A stretch of 5,444 nt of DNA from Bacteroidales bacterium UBA1204. Its GTDB lineage: Bacteria > Bacteroidota > Bacteroidia > Bacteroidales > F082. This document shows positions 1 through 5,444 of the stretch, piece after piece; within the stretch, counting starts at the first letter, position 1; each line of letters opens with the position of its first letter. Where the stretch lies: the NCBI GenBank assembly GCA_002310075.1, contig DBXU01000181.1, positions 15,105-20,548 of the forward strand, in the 5' to 3' direction. Under the pieces are notes generated by a model. It saw nothing but the letters and a program-made list of their open reading frames with translations. It ran no database searches and was not told the origin of the DNA. A program made the position numbers and the translations under genes.

Positions 1-445
1 CATTGCGCCAACCCATATTATGGAAGGCGGTAAAGTCTTGCTCAATGGTAGCCAAATCTTTGCCTTGGAACGAGTTTGTCACCGCCTTGATGATGTATTC
101 CAACGTCCATCCTGACACGGTGGAATAGAAAGCAAAGATAATGAAGCCGCAAAGCACACCCATATAGCCTACAATAGGCCAGGCTGACTTGGGCGCAAGT
201 TTTTTGAAGGCCCCTACGGCATTGCTCTGTGAGCGGCGACCGATGACCAACTCCGACAACATCACCGGGATGCCGAGGAAGATGACTACGGCGAGATAAA
301 CCAGTAGGAATGCCGCGCCGCCGTTGTTGCCCAATTCACAAGGGAAACGGTAGATGTTACCCAATCCGATAGCAGAGCCCGCAGCAGCGGCAATAATGCC
401 TATCTTCGAGCCAAAGCCATCGCGTTTCTTTTTTTCTTCGGCCAT
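1..445 (-). CDS. Sodium-dependent transporter, NSS/SNF family (C-terminal part outside window)
   Basis: This is the N-terminal 148 codons of a multi-spanning inner-membrane symporter; the rest lies beyond the left edge. After a short charged leader (MAEEKKKRDG) comes the NSS family signature at about residues 12-37, with AAAGSAIGLGNIYRFP followed by a GNNGGAAF stretch. In this family the segment forms the unwound TM1, which binds Na+ and substrate. TM2 follows at about 45-69, ending in the family-typical ELVIGRR, and TM3 at about 89-117. Known NSS proteins use the Na+ gradient to import amino acids or related amines; the substrate here cannot be read from this part. The ATG lies only 3 bp after the upp stop codon and no separate promoter is visible, so the two genes are probably co-transcribed. 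Family assignment is firm; substrate is unknown. Confidence 0.93.
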   Translation of the reverse strand, partial: MAEEKKKRDGFGSKIGIIAAAAGSAIGLGNIYRFPCELGNNGGAAFLLVYLAVVIFLGIPVMLSELVIGRRSQSNAVGAFKKLAPKSAWPIVGYMGVLCGFIIFAFYSTVSGWTLEYIIKAVTNSFQGKDLATIEQDFTAFHNMGWRN

Positions 446-448
446 GGC

Positions 449-1105
449 TTAACGCTTTTCACCATACGCAAGGTCACCCACATCGCCGATGCCCGGGACG
501 ACATAAGCCCTGGCCGTCAGCTCCTCGTCAATGCTACCCACCCAAATGGTGACTGGCAGGCGTGACATGGTGCGTTGCACGTATTTAATGCCATCCTGGC
601 TGGCCACAGCAACCGCAATATGAATTCTTTTCGGCATCATCTCTTCCATTAAGCCATGCAGGGTCTTAACAATGGATTCACCCGTAGCCAACAAGGGATC
701 ACAAAGGATTAATATGCGGTCTTCAATATCGGGTGAGGAAAAATACTCAACACGAATCTCTGAGTCTTCGTTTTTGTCATACTTGCGGTAGGCGGCAATG
801 AAAGCGCTATCAGCCTGATCGAACATGCTCAGCATTCCATTATGAAACGGCAAGCCGGCACGCAAGATGGTGGCAATGACGGGTTGTTCATGCATGGTCC
901 TGATATCCTTGATGCCTAGAGGTGTCGTCACCTCTTCATTGTCATATTCGAAAGACTTGCTGATTTCATAGGCCATGATCTCGCCAATACGTTCTAGATT
1001 ACGACGGAAACGCATTCTGTCCTGCTGAATGACAGCATCACGAAGCTCGGCCATGTATTGGTTGAAGACACTGTCGGTTTTCTCTAAGTTGTTTATTTTA
1101 ATCAT
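449..1105 (-). CDS. upp: Uracil phosphoribosyltransferase
   Basis: This cytoplasmic enzyme converts uracil and PRPP to UMP and pyrophosphate (pyrimidine salvage). The 218-residue protein is close to the usual family length. Visible motifs in order are the ILRAGLPFHNG segment (80-90), the PRPP-binding loop DPLLATGES (136-144), and the C-terminal uracil-binding segment VPGIGDVGDLAYG (203-215), which ends in the GEK typical of Bacteroidota homologues. The PRPP loop has Glu143 where most UPRTs, as I recall them, have Gly (ATGGS); nothing else suggests lost function. The start gives MIKINNLEK, matching the usual short N-terminus, and has no Shine-Dalgarno, as is normal in this phylum. A -7-like box lies about 40 bp upstream. 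The stop is 3 bp before the NSS transporter start, indicating an operon. Confidence 0.95.
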   Translation of the reverse strand: MIKINNLEKTDSVFNQYMAELRDAVIQQDRMRFRRNLERIGEIMAYEISKSFEYDNEEVTTPLGIKDIRTMHEQPVIATILRAGLPFHNGMLSMFDQADSAFIAAYRKYDKNEDSEIRVEYFSSPDIEDRILILCDPLLATGESIVKTLHGLMEEMMPKRIHIAVAVASQDGIKYVQRTMSRLPVTIWVGSIDEELTARAYVVPGIGDVGDLAYGEKR

Positions 1106-1144
1106 CGCGATGGTATTTAACGTCTTTGAAACTTCGATTTGCTA

Positions 1145-1152
1145 CAAAAATA
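1145..1152 (-). promoter_or_regulatory. Candidate Bacteroidota -7 promoter element for upp
   Basis: Read on the minus strand, the sequence TATTTTTG matches the Bacteroidota sigma-ABfr -7 consensus TAnnTTTG exactly. Transcription would start near 1138 and leave an untranslated leader of about 33 nt before the upp ATG at 1105. The -33 element is weak: only a TTTA-like stretch sits about 22 bp upstream, so the call rests mainly on the -7 box and its position. The 89-bp gap that holds it (1106-1194) contains no convincing terminator hairpin for the upstream FemAB-like gene, so readthrough into upp is possible. Confidence 0.5.
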
Positions 1153-1194
1153 TGTTTTTTTTCAATAGGTAGTATAAAATGTCTGCTATTTATA

Positions 1195-2127
1195 TTATGT
1201 GTTTATTCTTTTCCATGCCTTTAATACCACATTGCTTATGCCAGACAGTTTATTGGAATAATATGACGGGTATTTTACTTCTTTCCCGCCAAAACCAAGA
1301 TAAAACCGCGCCAAATTCTCGTCATCGGATCCTTCAAAATCGAAGGTGATAGGCTGATTGATGTATCGTTGTATAACTCGATCCAAAAGAAAAGTCATCG
1401 CATGCCGTTGTTTTCCTTCTTCGCTGAGGCCGGAGAACAAGAAAGTGATACGACCATCGGTTTTCATAAAGATAGCGGCACAAAACAATTCTGCCATTTC
1501 TTTATCCGTAACACCTACTAAAAATGCGGCATCGTGCTCTTGGGCTTCGTTTACCAATTGTGTCAACACTTTATATTCAGCATCCCCCCACTTGGAGAGG
1601 GAAGCTCCTCGATTGTCGCGAAACAAGGCTATCACGTGTTCAGATGCCACAGAATCTACCAATTGCAAGTCGTTGCTTTCCGCTTTGGTCAAATTCCGTC
1701 TAGTGTTGGTATGATAATTCGATCGAATCGTCTCATAGTCCTGATTCAAGTCAAGTAACACGTTTCGGTGATATTCAATGCCTTTTGACGAATCTTCTAA
1801 AGTATTGCTTTCATTTAATCGAATCTCGACAAAACGATAATCACGTGGTATGGCTTCCAAAAAGGCATTCACTTTTTCCGCAGCCGACGGCTGTTTCGAA
1901 AACACACCCAACTGTTGGGCAAAATAAGGTTGAAAAAGATATTTAACGCCAAATTTCATTCTACCCGTAAGTGGCATCACAGCTTGGTAATCATCTTCAA
2001 CCAAAGCCTCCCAGCCTGGATGAACAACATCAAGATACCATGAATAGGCATAAATGTTATCGCAGAAAGCAATGGCATCGTCCCATTTCTTCCTATCGAT
2101 TTCACTATGTAGACAATGACGAATCAT
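1195..2127 (-). CDS. FemAB/GNAT-like acyltransferase-fold protein
   Basis: A 310-residue soluble protein with no signal peptide or membrane segment. It resembles the FemAB-like branch of the GNAT (acyl-CoA N-acyltransferase) superfamily, whose members transfer amino acids or acyl groups to peptidoglycan or glycan precursors. Supporting segments are an N-terminal half with AYSWYLD (27-33) and FQPYFAQQLGVF (65-76), the basic NYHTNTRRNLTKA (137-149), and a C-terminal half with FDFEGSDDENLARFYLGFGG (262-281), a pattern typical of the second FemAB-like domain. I chose the ATG at 2127 because it overlaps the TGA of the upstream deacetylase gene as ATGA, the classic arrangement for translational coupling. 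An in-frame ATG at 2178 would add 17 residues read from inside the deacetylase gene and is less likely. The substrate is unknown; a polysaccharide or cell-envelope role is inferred from the partner gene. Confidence 0.8.
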   Translation of the reverse strand: MIRHCLHSEIDRKKWDDAIAFCDNIYAYSWYLDVVHPGWEALVEDDYQAVMPLTGRMKFGVKYLFQPYFAQQLGVFSKQPSAAEKVNAFLEAIPRDYRFVEIRLNESNTLEDSSKGIEYHRNVLLDLNQDYETIRSNYHTNTRRNLTKAESNDLQLVDSVASEHVIALFRDNRGASLSKWGDAEYKVLTQLVNEAQEHDAAFLVGVTDKEMAELFCAAIFMKTDGRITFLFSGLSEEGKQRHAMTFLLDRVIQRYINQPITFDFEGSDDENLARFYLGFGGKEVKYPSYYSNKLSGISNVVLKAWKRINT

Positions 2128-3434
2128 TGGGCAATATATTCTAGCATTCGACGGTACATTTCTGGCCAACCACGCCAACGTTTTTCACCGCCAAGAGTCT
2201 CATTATGGGTAAGATAGATAAAGGTTCCTCCTACCTTCTTAACCTCGTCAACAAGTTTCGTAACAAGCTGGAATGAGGCATCAAGGTCCAGATCGAGATA
2301 ATCACGCATGGTGCCATCCATAAGGGCAAAGGGATGAATGCGAAGGTTGGTAACCATATCGTTCTCCAGATCATAGAAGCGGAATGTGTCAGCAATACCA
2401 GCGCGGAATCCGGCTTGTGAGGCAAAGCCCATGGTATAATCGTCACTGATGTCCAACTCAATAAGCTTCTGATAACTACGGGGAAGGTTCATTCTCAAAA
2501 AATGTTGACGACTTTTCGTTATGGGACGATGTAAAACCTCCGAAAGACGGTTTATCTCCACCTGCATTTTATTTATATCGAGATAAGAGGAAAAAGACGG
2601 GTGAATACCTACGTCAGCACGGTCGCCAAGCTTCTTTATTAAAGTCTGGAACGCTTCTTTTCGGATTGAAATGTTTTTGTCATTCGTGTCATAATCGCCG
2701 CAAAGGATGAAATAGATAGGTTTGAGCCTGAATTCTTTCTGCAGTTCAAATTGGAAATCGAATGAATCAAAGGGGTCTTCCCGTTTGCCACGCAAAACAC
2801 GATGACGTTCACGAATCCGTTCACGATCGCCATTGGTCAAATCAACGAGGAAACTACCAAGAGTCCTATACAATCCCTTGTGTTTATAGGCCCAGGCTGC
2901 ATCAATATCATAAGTCGGAACAAATGAAAACCTCCGTTTTTTAATGGGGAGATCCGGATAGTATGTTTGCAAACGGCTACCAAAAGCAGCTACCCAAATG
3001 TTTACCAGCGGCTTCTGCAACATTCCATTCTCATACATCCATGATGATTCTGCCTGAAAACGGCCGTATTTGTCGCGTACCTGAGGAAGATACTCTTCAT
3101 AACGGGATACCAGATAAAAAGACGCAGCAAACAGATCGAAAGGCATCAATAAATTCTTACCATATACGGGGAAAATGCCTTTCACTTCCTCGAAATCGAC
3201 AGTATTTAAATCCTGTTCTTTGATATGTCGTTCAAACAACAGATTGACCGCTTTTTGGAATGGCGCATCACACAAACGATCCAGACCATAATGCATCTTG
3301 GGCCCCTCAAAGGTCTTGAACAAATCACCATCAGAGGTCAATTCATATTCAAGACCAAGCAAGTCGCCTAAGAGCAAATCGAAAGTATAGACTACCCGGT
3401 CTGTGATTTTGGGAACGTGTACAAGCATTTTCAT
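2124..3434 (-). CDS. Polysaccharide deacetylase-family protein (CE4-like)
   Basis: A 436-residue protein with no signal peptide, so probably cytoplasmic. About 165 N-terminal residues form a region that looks typical of the Bacteroidota version of this family (MLVHVPKIT start, MPFDLFAASFYLVSRYEEY at 97-115). The NodB/CE4-like barrel follows, with YDIDAAW (175-181, Asp176 and Asp178 at the motif 1 position), GIHPSFSSY (276-284, motif 2 His278), RQHFLRMNLP (309-318), DYTMGFASQAGFRAG (332-346) and LTHNETLGG (408-416). Classical CE4 enzymes remove N- or O-acetyl groups from glycans using a metal ion; whether this divergent branch is catalytic is not known. The start could be the ATG at 3434 or the one at 3428, which give MKMLVHV or MLVHV. 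Longer in-frame starts upstream would run through the promoter region and into dnaX and were rejected. It is the first gene of a pair coupled to the FemAB-like gene. Confidence 0.85.
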   Translation of the reverse strand: MKMLVHVPKITDRVVYTFDLLLGDLLGLEYELTSDGDLFKTFEGPKMHYGLDRLCDAPFQKAVNLLFERHIKEQDLNTVDFEEVKGIFPVYGKNLLMPFDLFAASFYLVSRYEEYLPQVRDKYGRFQAESSWMYENGMLQKPLVNIWVAAFGSRLQTYYPDLPIKKRRFSFVPTYDIDAAWAYKHKGLYRTLGSFLVDLTNGDRERIRERHRVLRGKREDPFDSFDFQFELQKEFRLKPIYFILCGDYDTNDKNISIRKEAFQTLIKKLGDRADVGIHPSFSSYLDINKMQVEINRLSEVLHRPITKSRQHFLRMNLPRSYQKLIELDISDDYTMGFASQAGFRAGIADTFRFYDLENDMVTNLRIHPFALMDGTMRDYLDLDLDASFQLVTKLVDEVKKVGGTFIYLTHNETLGGEKRWRGWPEMYRRMLEYIAQ

Positions 3435-3439
3435 CAGCG

Positions 3440-3473
3440 CAAATATAAAACGAAATTCAATGCCGATAACAAA
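3440..3473 (-). promoter_or_regulatory. Candidate promoter of the deacetylase/FemAB-like operon
   Basis: On the minus strand a perfect -7 element TATATTTG (3447-3440) follows a TTTG -33 element (3473-3470) with 22 bp between them, near the upper end of what Bacteroidota promoters tolerate. The -7 box ends only 5 bp before the ATG at 3434, which puts the predicted transcription start at about that codon. The mRNA would then be leaderless, or translation would begin at the second ATG (3428). No better -7 match is visible upstream on this strand. Confidence 0.5.
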
Positions 3474-3493
3474 AACGTCGAAAAATGTTCTAA

Positions 3494-3527
3494 TTGCATA
3501 AAGCAAAGCAAAAAAACTGTATTTTTG
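3494..3527 (+). promoter_or_regulatory. Candidate promoter of dnaX
   Basis: A perfect Bacteroidota -7 element TATTTTTG (3520-3527) is preceded by TTG (3494-3496), a partial -33 element, with 23 bp between them. Transcription would start near 3534, leaving a leader of about 19 nt that is A-rich (TTTTTAAACAAAAG) and lacks a Shine-Dalgarno. Together with the minus-strand element it forms a divergent promoter region of 118 bp. Confidence 0.6.
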
Positions 3528-3552
3528 TATTTTTAAACAAAAGTGGAATCTC

Positions 3553-5388
3553 ATGGAGAATTTCGTCGTATCCGCAAGAAAATACAGACCCATCACCTTT
3601 AACACTGTAGTCGGTCAGAATTCCATCACATCGACGCTAAAAAACGCTATCCGCAGCAACACTTTAGCACAAGCCTTTTTGTTTTGCGGCCCGCGTGGCG
3701 TTGGAAAGACCACATGCGCCCGTATCATGGCCAAGACCATCAATTGTCTCAACCCAACGGACAACATGGAAGCTTGCAACGAATGCGAGTCGTGCCGTGC
3801 ATTCAACAACAATGCCTCTTTTAACATTTACGAACTCGACGCAGCATCCAACAACTCGGTGGAAGACATTCGGAATCTTGTTGATCAAGTCAGAATTCCT
3901 CCACAAATCGGGCAATATAAGGTTTATATCATCGACGAGGTTCACATGCTTTCGGCAGCTGCTTTCAACGCTTTCCTAAAGACTTTGGAAGAACCTCCTG
4001 CGTATGCCAAGTTCATTCTTGCCACGACAGAGAAGCACAAAATAATCCCGACCATCCTTTCACGTTGCCAAATATTTGATTTCAAGCGAATTACAGTTGA
4101 CGACATTGCCAAGCATTTGGCCTTTGTAGCACAAAGTGAAGGTATCAATGCCGAACCAGAGGCTTTGAACATCATTGCCCAAAAAGCCGATGGTGCTTTG
4201 CGCGATGCGCTCTCTATTTTCGACCAAATGGTGAGCTTCAGTGGCAAGAACATCACTTATAAAGATGTCATCGACAACTTGAACGTCCTTGATTACGATT
4301 ATTATTTCCAAATCGTTGACCACATCCTAAAAGGCAATACGAGTGACATCCTGCTCATCCTCAACGACATCATCAGCAAAGGCTTTGAGCCACAGCATTT
4401 CGTCAGCGGCATGGGCAATCATTTGAGAAGCCTTTTGGTTTGCAAAGATCCTTCCACTGTGCAATTATTGGAAGTCAGCGAGCAACTACGTCAGCGCTAT
4501 TTAGCGCAATCACAAGCATGTTCCCTACCTTTCCTTATCAAAGCCTTGGAGATCAACAACCAATGTGACATTGACTACCGGGCCGCCAACAACAAACGCC
4601 TGCATCTGGAGATTGCTATATTGAAGATGTGCGGTTTATGCAGTCATACATTGAACATGCCGGCTGAACAGACACAACCTATACAAATGCCCCAGAACAG
4701 GCCAGCGCACACCACAAACCCTATATCACCTAGCGGCGTTTCGACGGGCTCAACGTCCGCTGCTACAAAGGTTTCCGAGCCCATGGTTACGACCAAAGCC
4801 CCCGAACCTGCAGTTACAGCCAAGGTCCCTGAGCCTGTCGAAGGGCCGACCAACAAGTCAACTCCTCAACAATCAACAATTCAGTCACAAGCCGCTCCCG
4901 TTTCGACGGGCTCAACGTCGGCCCAGCCCGTTGTCAGACCACGTGGCGCCACCAGTGGCATCAGCATCAGCAAAGCCATGCAACAAGCCGAACAAAAGAT
5001 CGACGAAAAAGAAGAGACATGGAATACGCCTTTCACGCAGGAGCAACTTACCACTGCATGGGTCGATTTTGTCAACCGTTACAAGAACATCTCGCCTAAC
5101 TTTGCTGCTGCAATAGGGAAATATTCCCCAAAACTGGTTGGAAATTCTGAAATCCATTTCAACGTCGACAACCTACTCTTTGAGCACGACGCCGAAGGCA
5201 TAAACGCCCTGAAGCACCATCTGAAACAGTGTCTGCACAACAACCAATATCAGCTCAAGCCCCAACTGATGGAACGACCTGCCGAAATCGAGGCTTACAC
5301 TGACAAAGACAAGTTCGAAAAAATGGTGGAAGAACGCCCTTTCCTGAGGACCTTGCAGACCGAACTCAAACTCGAAGGCGATTTATAA
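3553..5388 (+). CDS. dnaX: DNA polymerase III subunit gamma/tau
   Basis: This is the ATPase of the clamp loader, which opens and loads the sliding clamp and, as tau, holds the replisome together. The 611-residue protein has the full AAA+ set: Walker A GPRGVGKT (46-53), a zinc-binding cysteine cluster (Cys65, 75, 78, 81), Walker B VYIIDEVH (124-131), sensor 1 ATTE (157-160), the SRC motif with its arginine finger (170-172), and sensor 2 GALRDAL (214-220). The helical collar domain III covers about 241-365. A low-complexity Pro/Ser/Thr/Ala linker follows (about 368-485), then a conserved-looking C-terminal region (about 490-611, starting near FTQEQLTTAWVDF). The start fits the family (MENFVVSARKYRP) and lies just behind a good promoter. 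I see no canonical in-frame slippery heptamer near the linker, so a shorter gamma made by programmed frameshifting is not supported. The linker carries REP-like repeats and a 9-residue tandem repeat. Confidence 0.97.
   Translation: MENFVVSARKYRPITFNTVVGQNSITSTLKNAIRSNTLAQAFLFCGPRGVGKTTCARIMAKTINCLNPTDNMEACNECESCRAFNNNASFNIYELDAASNNSVEDIRNLVDQVRIPPQIGQYKVYIIDEVHMLSAAAFNAFLKTLEEPPAYAKFILATTEKHKIIPTILSRCQIFDFKRITVDDIAKHLAFVAQSEGINAEPEALNIIAQKADGALRDALSIFDQMVSFSGKNITYKDVIDNLNVLDYDYYFQIVDHILKGNTSDILLILNDIISKGFEPQHFVSGMGNHLRSLLVCKDPSTVQLLEVSEQLRQRYLAQSQACSLPFLIKALEINNQCDIDYRAANNKRLHLEIAILKMCGLCSHTLNMPAEQTQPIQMPQNRPAHTTNPISPSGVSTGSTSAATKVSEPMVTTKAPEPAVTAKVPEPVEGPTNKSTPQQSTIQSQAAPVSTGSTSAQPVVRPRGATSGISISKAMQQAEQKIDEKEETWNTPFTQEQLTTAWVDFVNRYKNISPNFAAAIGKYSPKLVGNSEIHFNVDNLLFEHDAEGINALKHHLKQCLHNNQYQLKPQLMERPAEIEAYTDKDKFEKMVEERPFLRTLQTELKLEGDL
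4738..4760 (+). repeat. REP-like repeat copy 1 within dnaX linker
   Basis: This 23-bp segment contains the core TTCGACGGGCTCA (4740-4752). It matches the segment at 4900-4922 at 22 of 23 positions and encodes the same peptide, VSTGSTSA (residues 396-403), in the same frame. Its core is the near-exact reverse complement of the copy at 4826-4847. The motif resembles the CCTGAGCCTGTCGAAGG type of short dispersed repeat found in many bacterial genomes. Confidence 0.75.
4765..4845 (+). repeat. Triple 27-bp (9-residue) tandem repeat in dnaX
   Basis: Three adjacent units encode TKVSEPMVT, TKAPEPAVT and AKVPEPVEG (residues 405-431). Each unit carries a lysine followed two or three residues later by an (S/P)EP core. 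The units have diverged at the nucleotide level, so this is an older duplication rather than a recent identical one. The third unit overlaps the inverted REP-like copy. The segment is part of the flexible linker between the clamp-loader core and the C-terminal region. Confidence 0.65.
4826..4847 (-). repeat. REP-like repeat copy 2 (inverted) within dnaX linker
   Basis: The plus strand reads TGAGCCTGTCGAA at 4830-4842, flanked by CCC and GGG. This is the reverse complement of the core in the two other copies, apart from one C/T difference. It encodes PEPVEGP (residues 426-432). Its flanks fit the widespread form CCTGAGCCTGTCGAAGG more closely than the other two copies do. Confidence 0.7.
4900..4922 (+). 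repeat. REP-like repeat copy 3 within dnaX linker
   Basis: Second direct copy of the 23-bp element, differing from 4738-4760 at one third-codon position (C to G). It encodes VSTGSTSA (residues 450-457). The near identity over 23 bp contrasts with the diverged low-complexity sequence between the copies, which points to a shared recent origin or to repeat insertion rather than codon-level convergence. Confidence 0.75.
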
Positions 5389-5421
5389 AATCGAATCAAT
5401 CTATTTCAAACCTAATAAAAA

Positions 5422-5444
5422 ATGAAGAAAAAACACATTGTAGC
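5422..5444 (+). CDS. Possible start of the next gene downstream of dnaX (partial)
   Basis: An ATG 33 bp after the dnaX stop opens a frame reading MKKKHIV up to the window edge. The A-rich stretch just before it (CCTAATAAAAA) is typical of translation starts in this phylum. A lysine-rich start is compatible with a secreted or membrane protein, but seven codons cannot show this. There is no terminator hairpin between dnaX and this ATG, so co-transcription is plausible. No function can be proposed. Confidence 0.45.

Noticed and set aside
1106..1194. Possible terminator between the FemAB-like gene and upp
   Set aside because: Only 4-5 bp AT-rich pairings can be drawn (for example ATAG with CTAT), and no GC-rich stem precedes a T-run.
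1358..1758. Plus-strand open frames across the FemAB-like gene
   Set aside because: They overlap a well-supported gene on the other strand and have no family-like sequence or promoter.
2128..2178. Longer start of the FemAB-like gene
   Set aside because: It would add 17 residues read from inside the deacetylase gene; the ATGA overlap at 2124-2127 gives a better supported start.
3435..3605. Upstream in-frame extension of the deacetylase ORF (57 residues)
   Set aside because: It overlaps the start of dnaX on the opposite strand, spans the AT-rich promoter region, and adds sequence that does not look like the family; the family-like start MLVHVPKI lies at 3434/3428.
3639..3645. In-frame A AAA AAC heptamer in dnaX, a possible -1 slippery site
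   Set aside because: It lies at codons 29-31, before the Walker A motif, so a shift there would give only a short nonfunctional product and not a gamma subunit. No canonical heptamer is seen near the linker.
3664..4323. Several open frames antisense to dnaX
   Set aside because: They lie opposite a clearly conserved coding region, show no recognisable domain, and are explained as shadows of its codon use.
4644..5157. Antisense frames across the dnaX linker
   Set aside because: Their repeated peptides (such as VEPVET) are only the reverse reading of the REP-like repeats; they carry no independent gene signal.

Overview
This window looks like ordinary chromosomal DNA of a member of the Bacteroidota, probably Bacteroidales and perhaps Prevotella-like. 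Three things point that way: perfect copies of the Bacteroidota -7 promoter element (TAnnTTTG) upstream of three genes, no clear Shine-Dalgarno sequences, and proteins that read like Bacteroidales homologues (the UPRT C-terminus ending in GDLAYGEK, and the deacetylase/FemAB-like pair). The assignment rests on pattern recognition; no search was run.

Layout: a 118-bp divergent intergenic region (3435-3552) splits the window. Leftward on the minus strand run four genes. The first is a cytoplasmic polysaccharide-deacetylase-family protein (2124-3434). Next is a FemAB/GNAT-like acyl- or aminoacyltransferase (1195-2127), joined to it by a 4-bp ATGA overlap. After an 89-bp gap with its own -7 box come uracil phosphoribosyltransferase upp (449-1105) and, 3 bp later, the N-terminal 148 residues of a sodium-dependent NSS/SNF-family transporter that runs off the left edge. 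Rightward is dnaX, the gamma/tau subunit of DNA polymerase III (3553-5388), followed by the first 23 bases of a possible next gene.

How the genes work together: dnaX encodes the replicative clamp-loader ATPase. upp salvages uracil to UMP and appears to share a transcript with the transporter. The deacetylase and FemAB-like proteins look like a translationally coupled pair that modifies a glycan or a glycan precursor; their substrate cannot be read from the sequence.

The most unusual feature lies inside dnaX. Its proline/serine/threonine-rich linker carries three copies, in both orientations, of a 13-bp REP-like core (TGAGCCYGTCGAA), next to a 9-residue triple tandem repeat. This suggests that a dispersed repeat family has been accommodated in frame in an essential gene. 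I see no new defence system, mobile element, RNA gene or CRISPR array, and no gene-free stretch longer than 300 bases.
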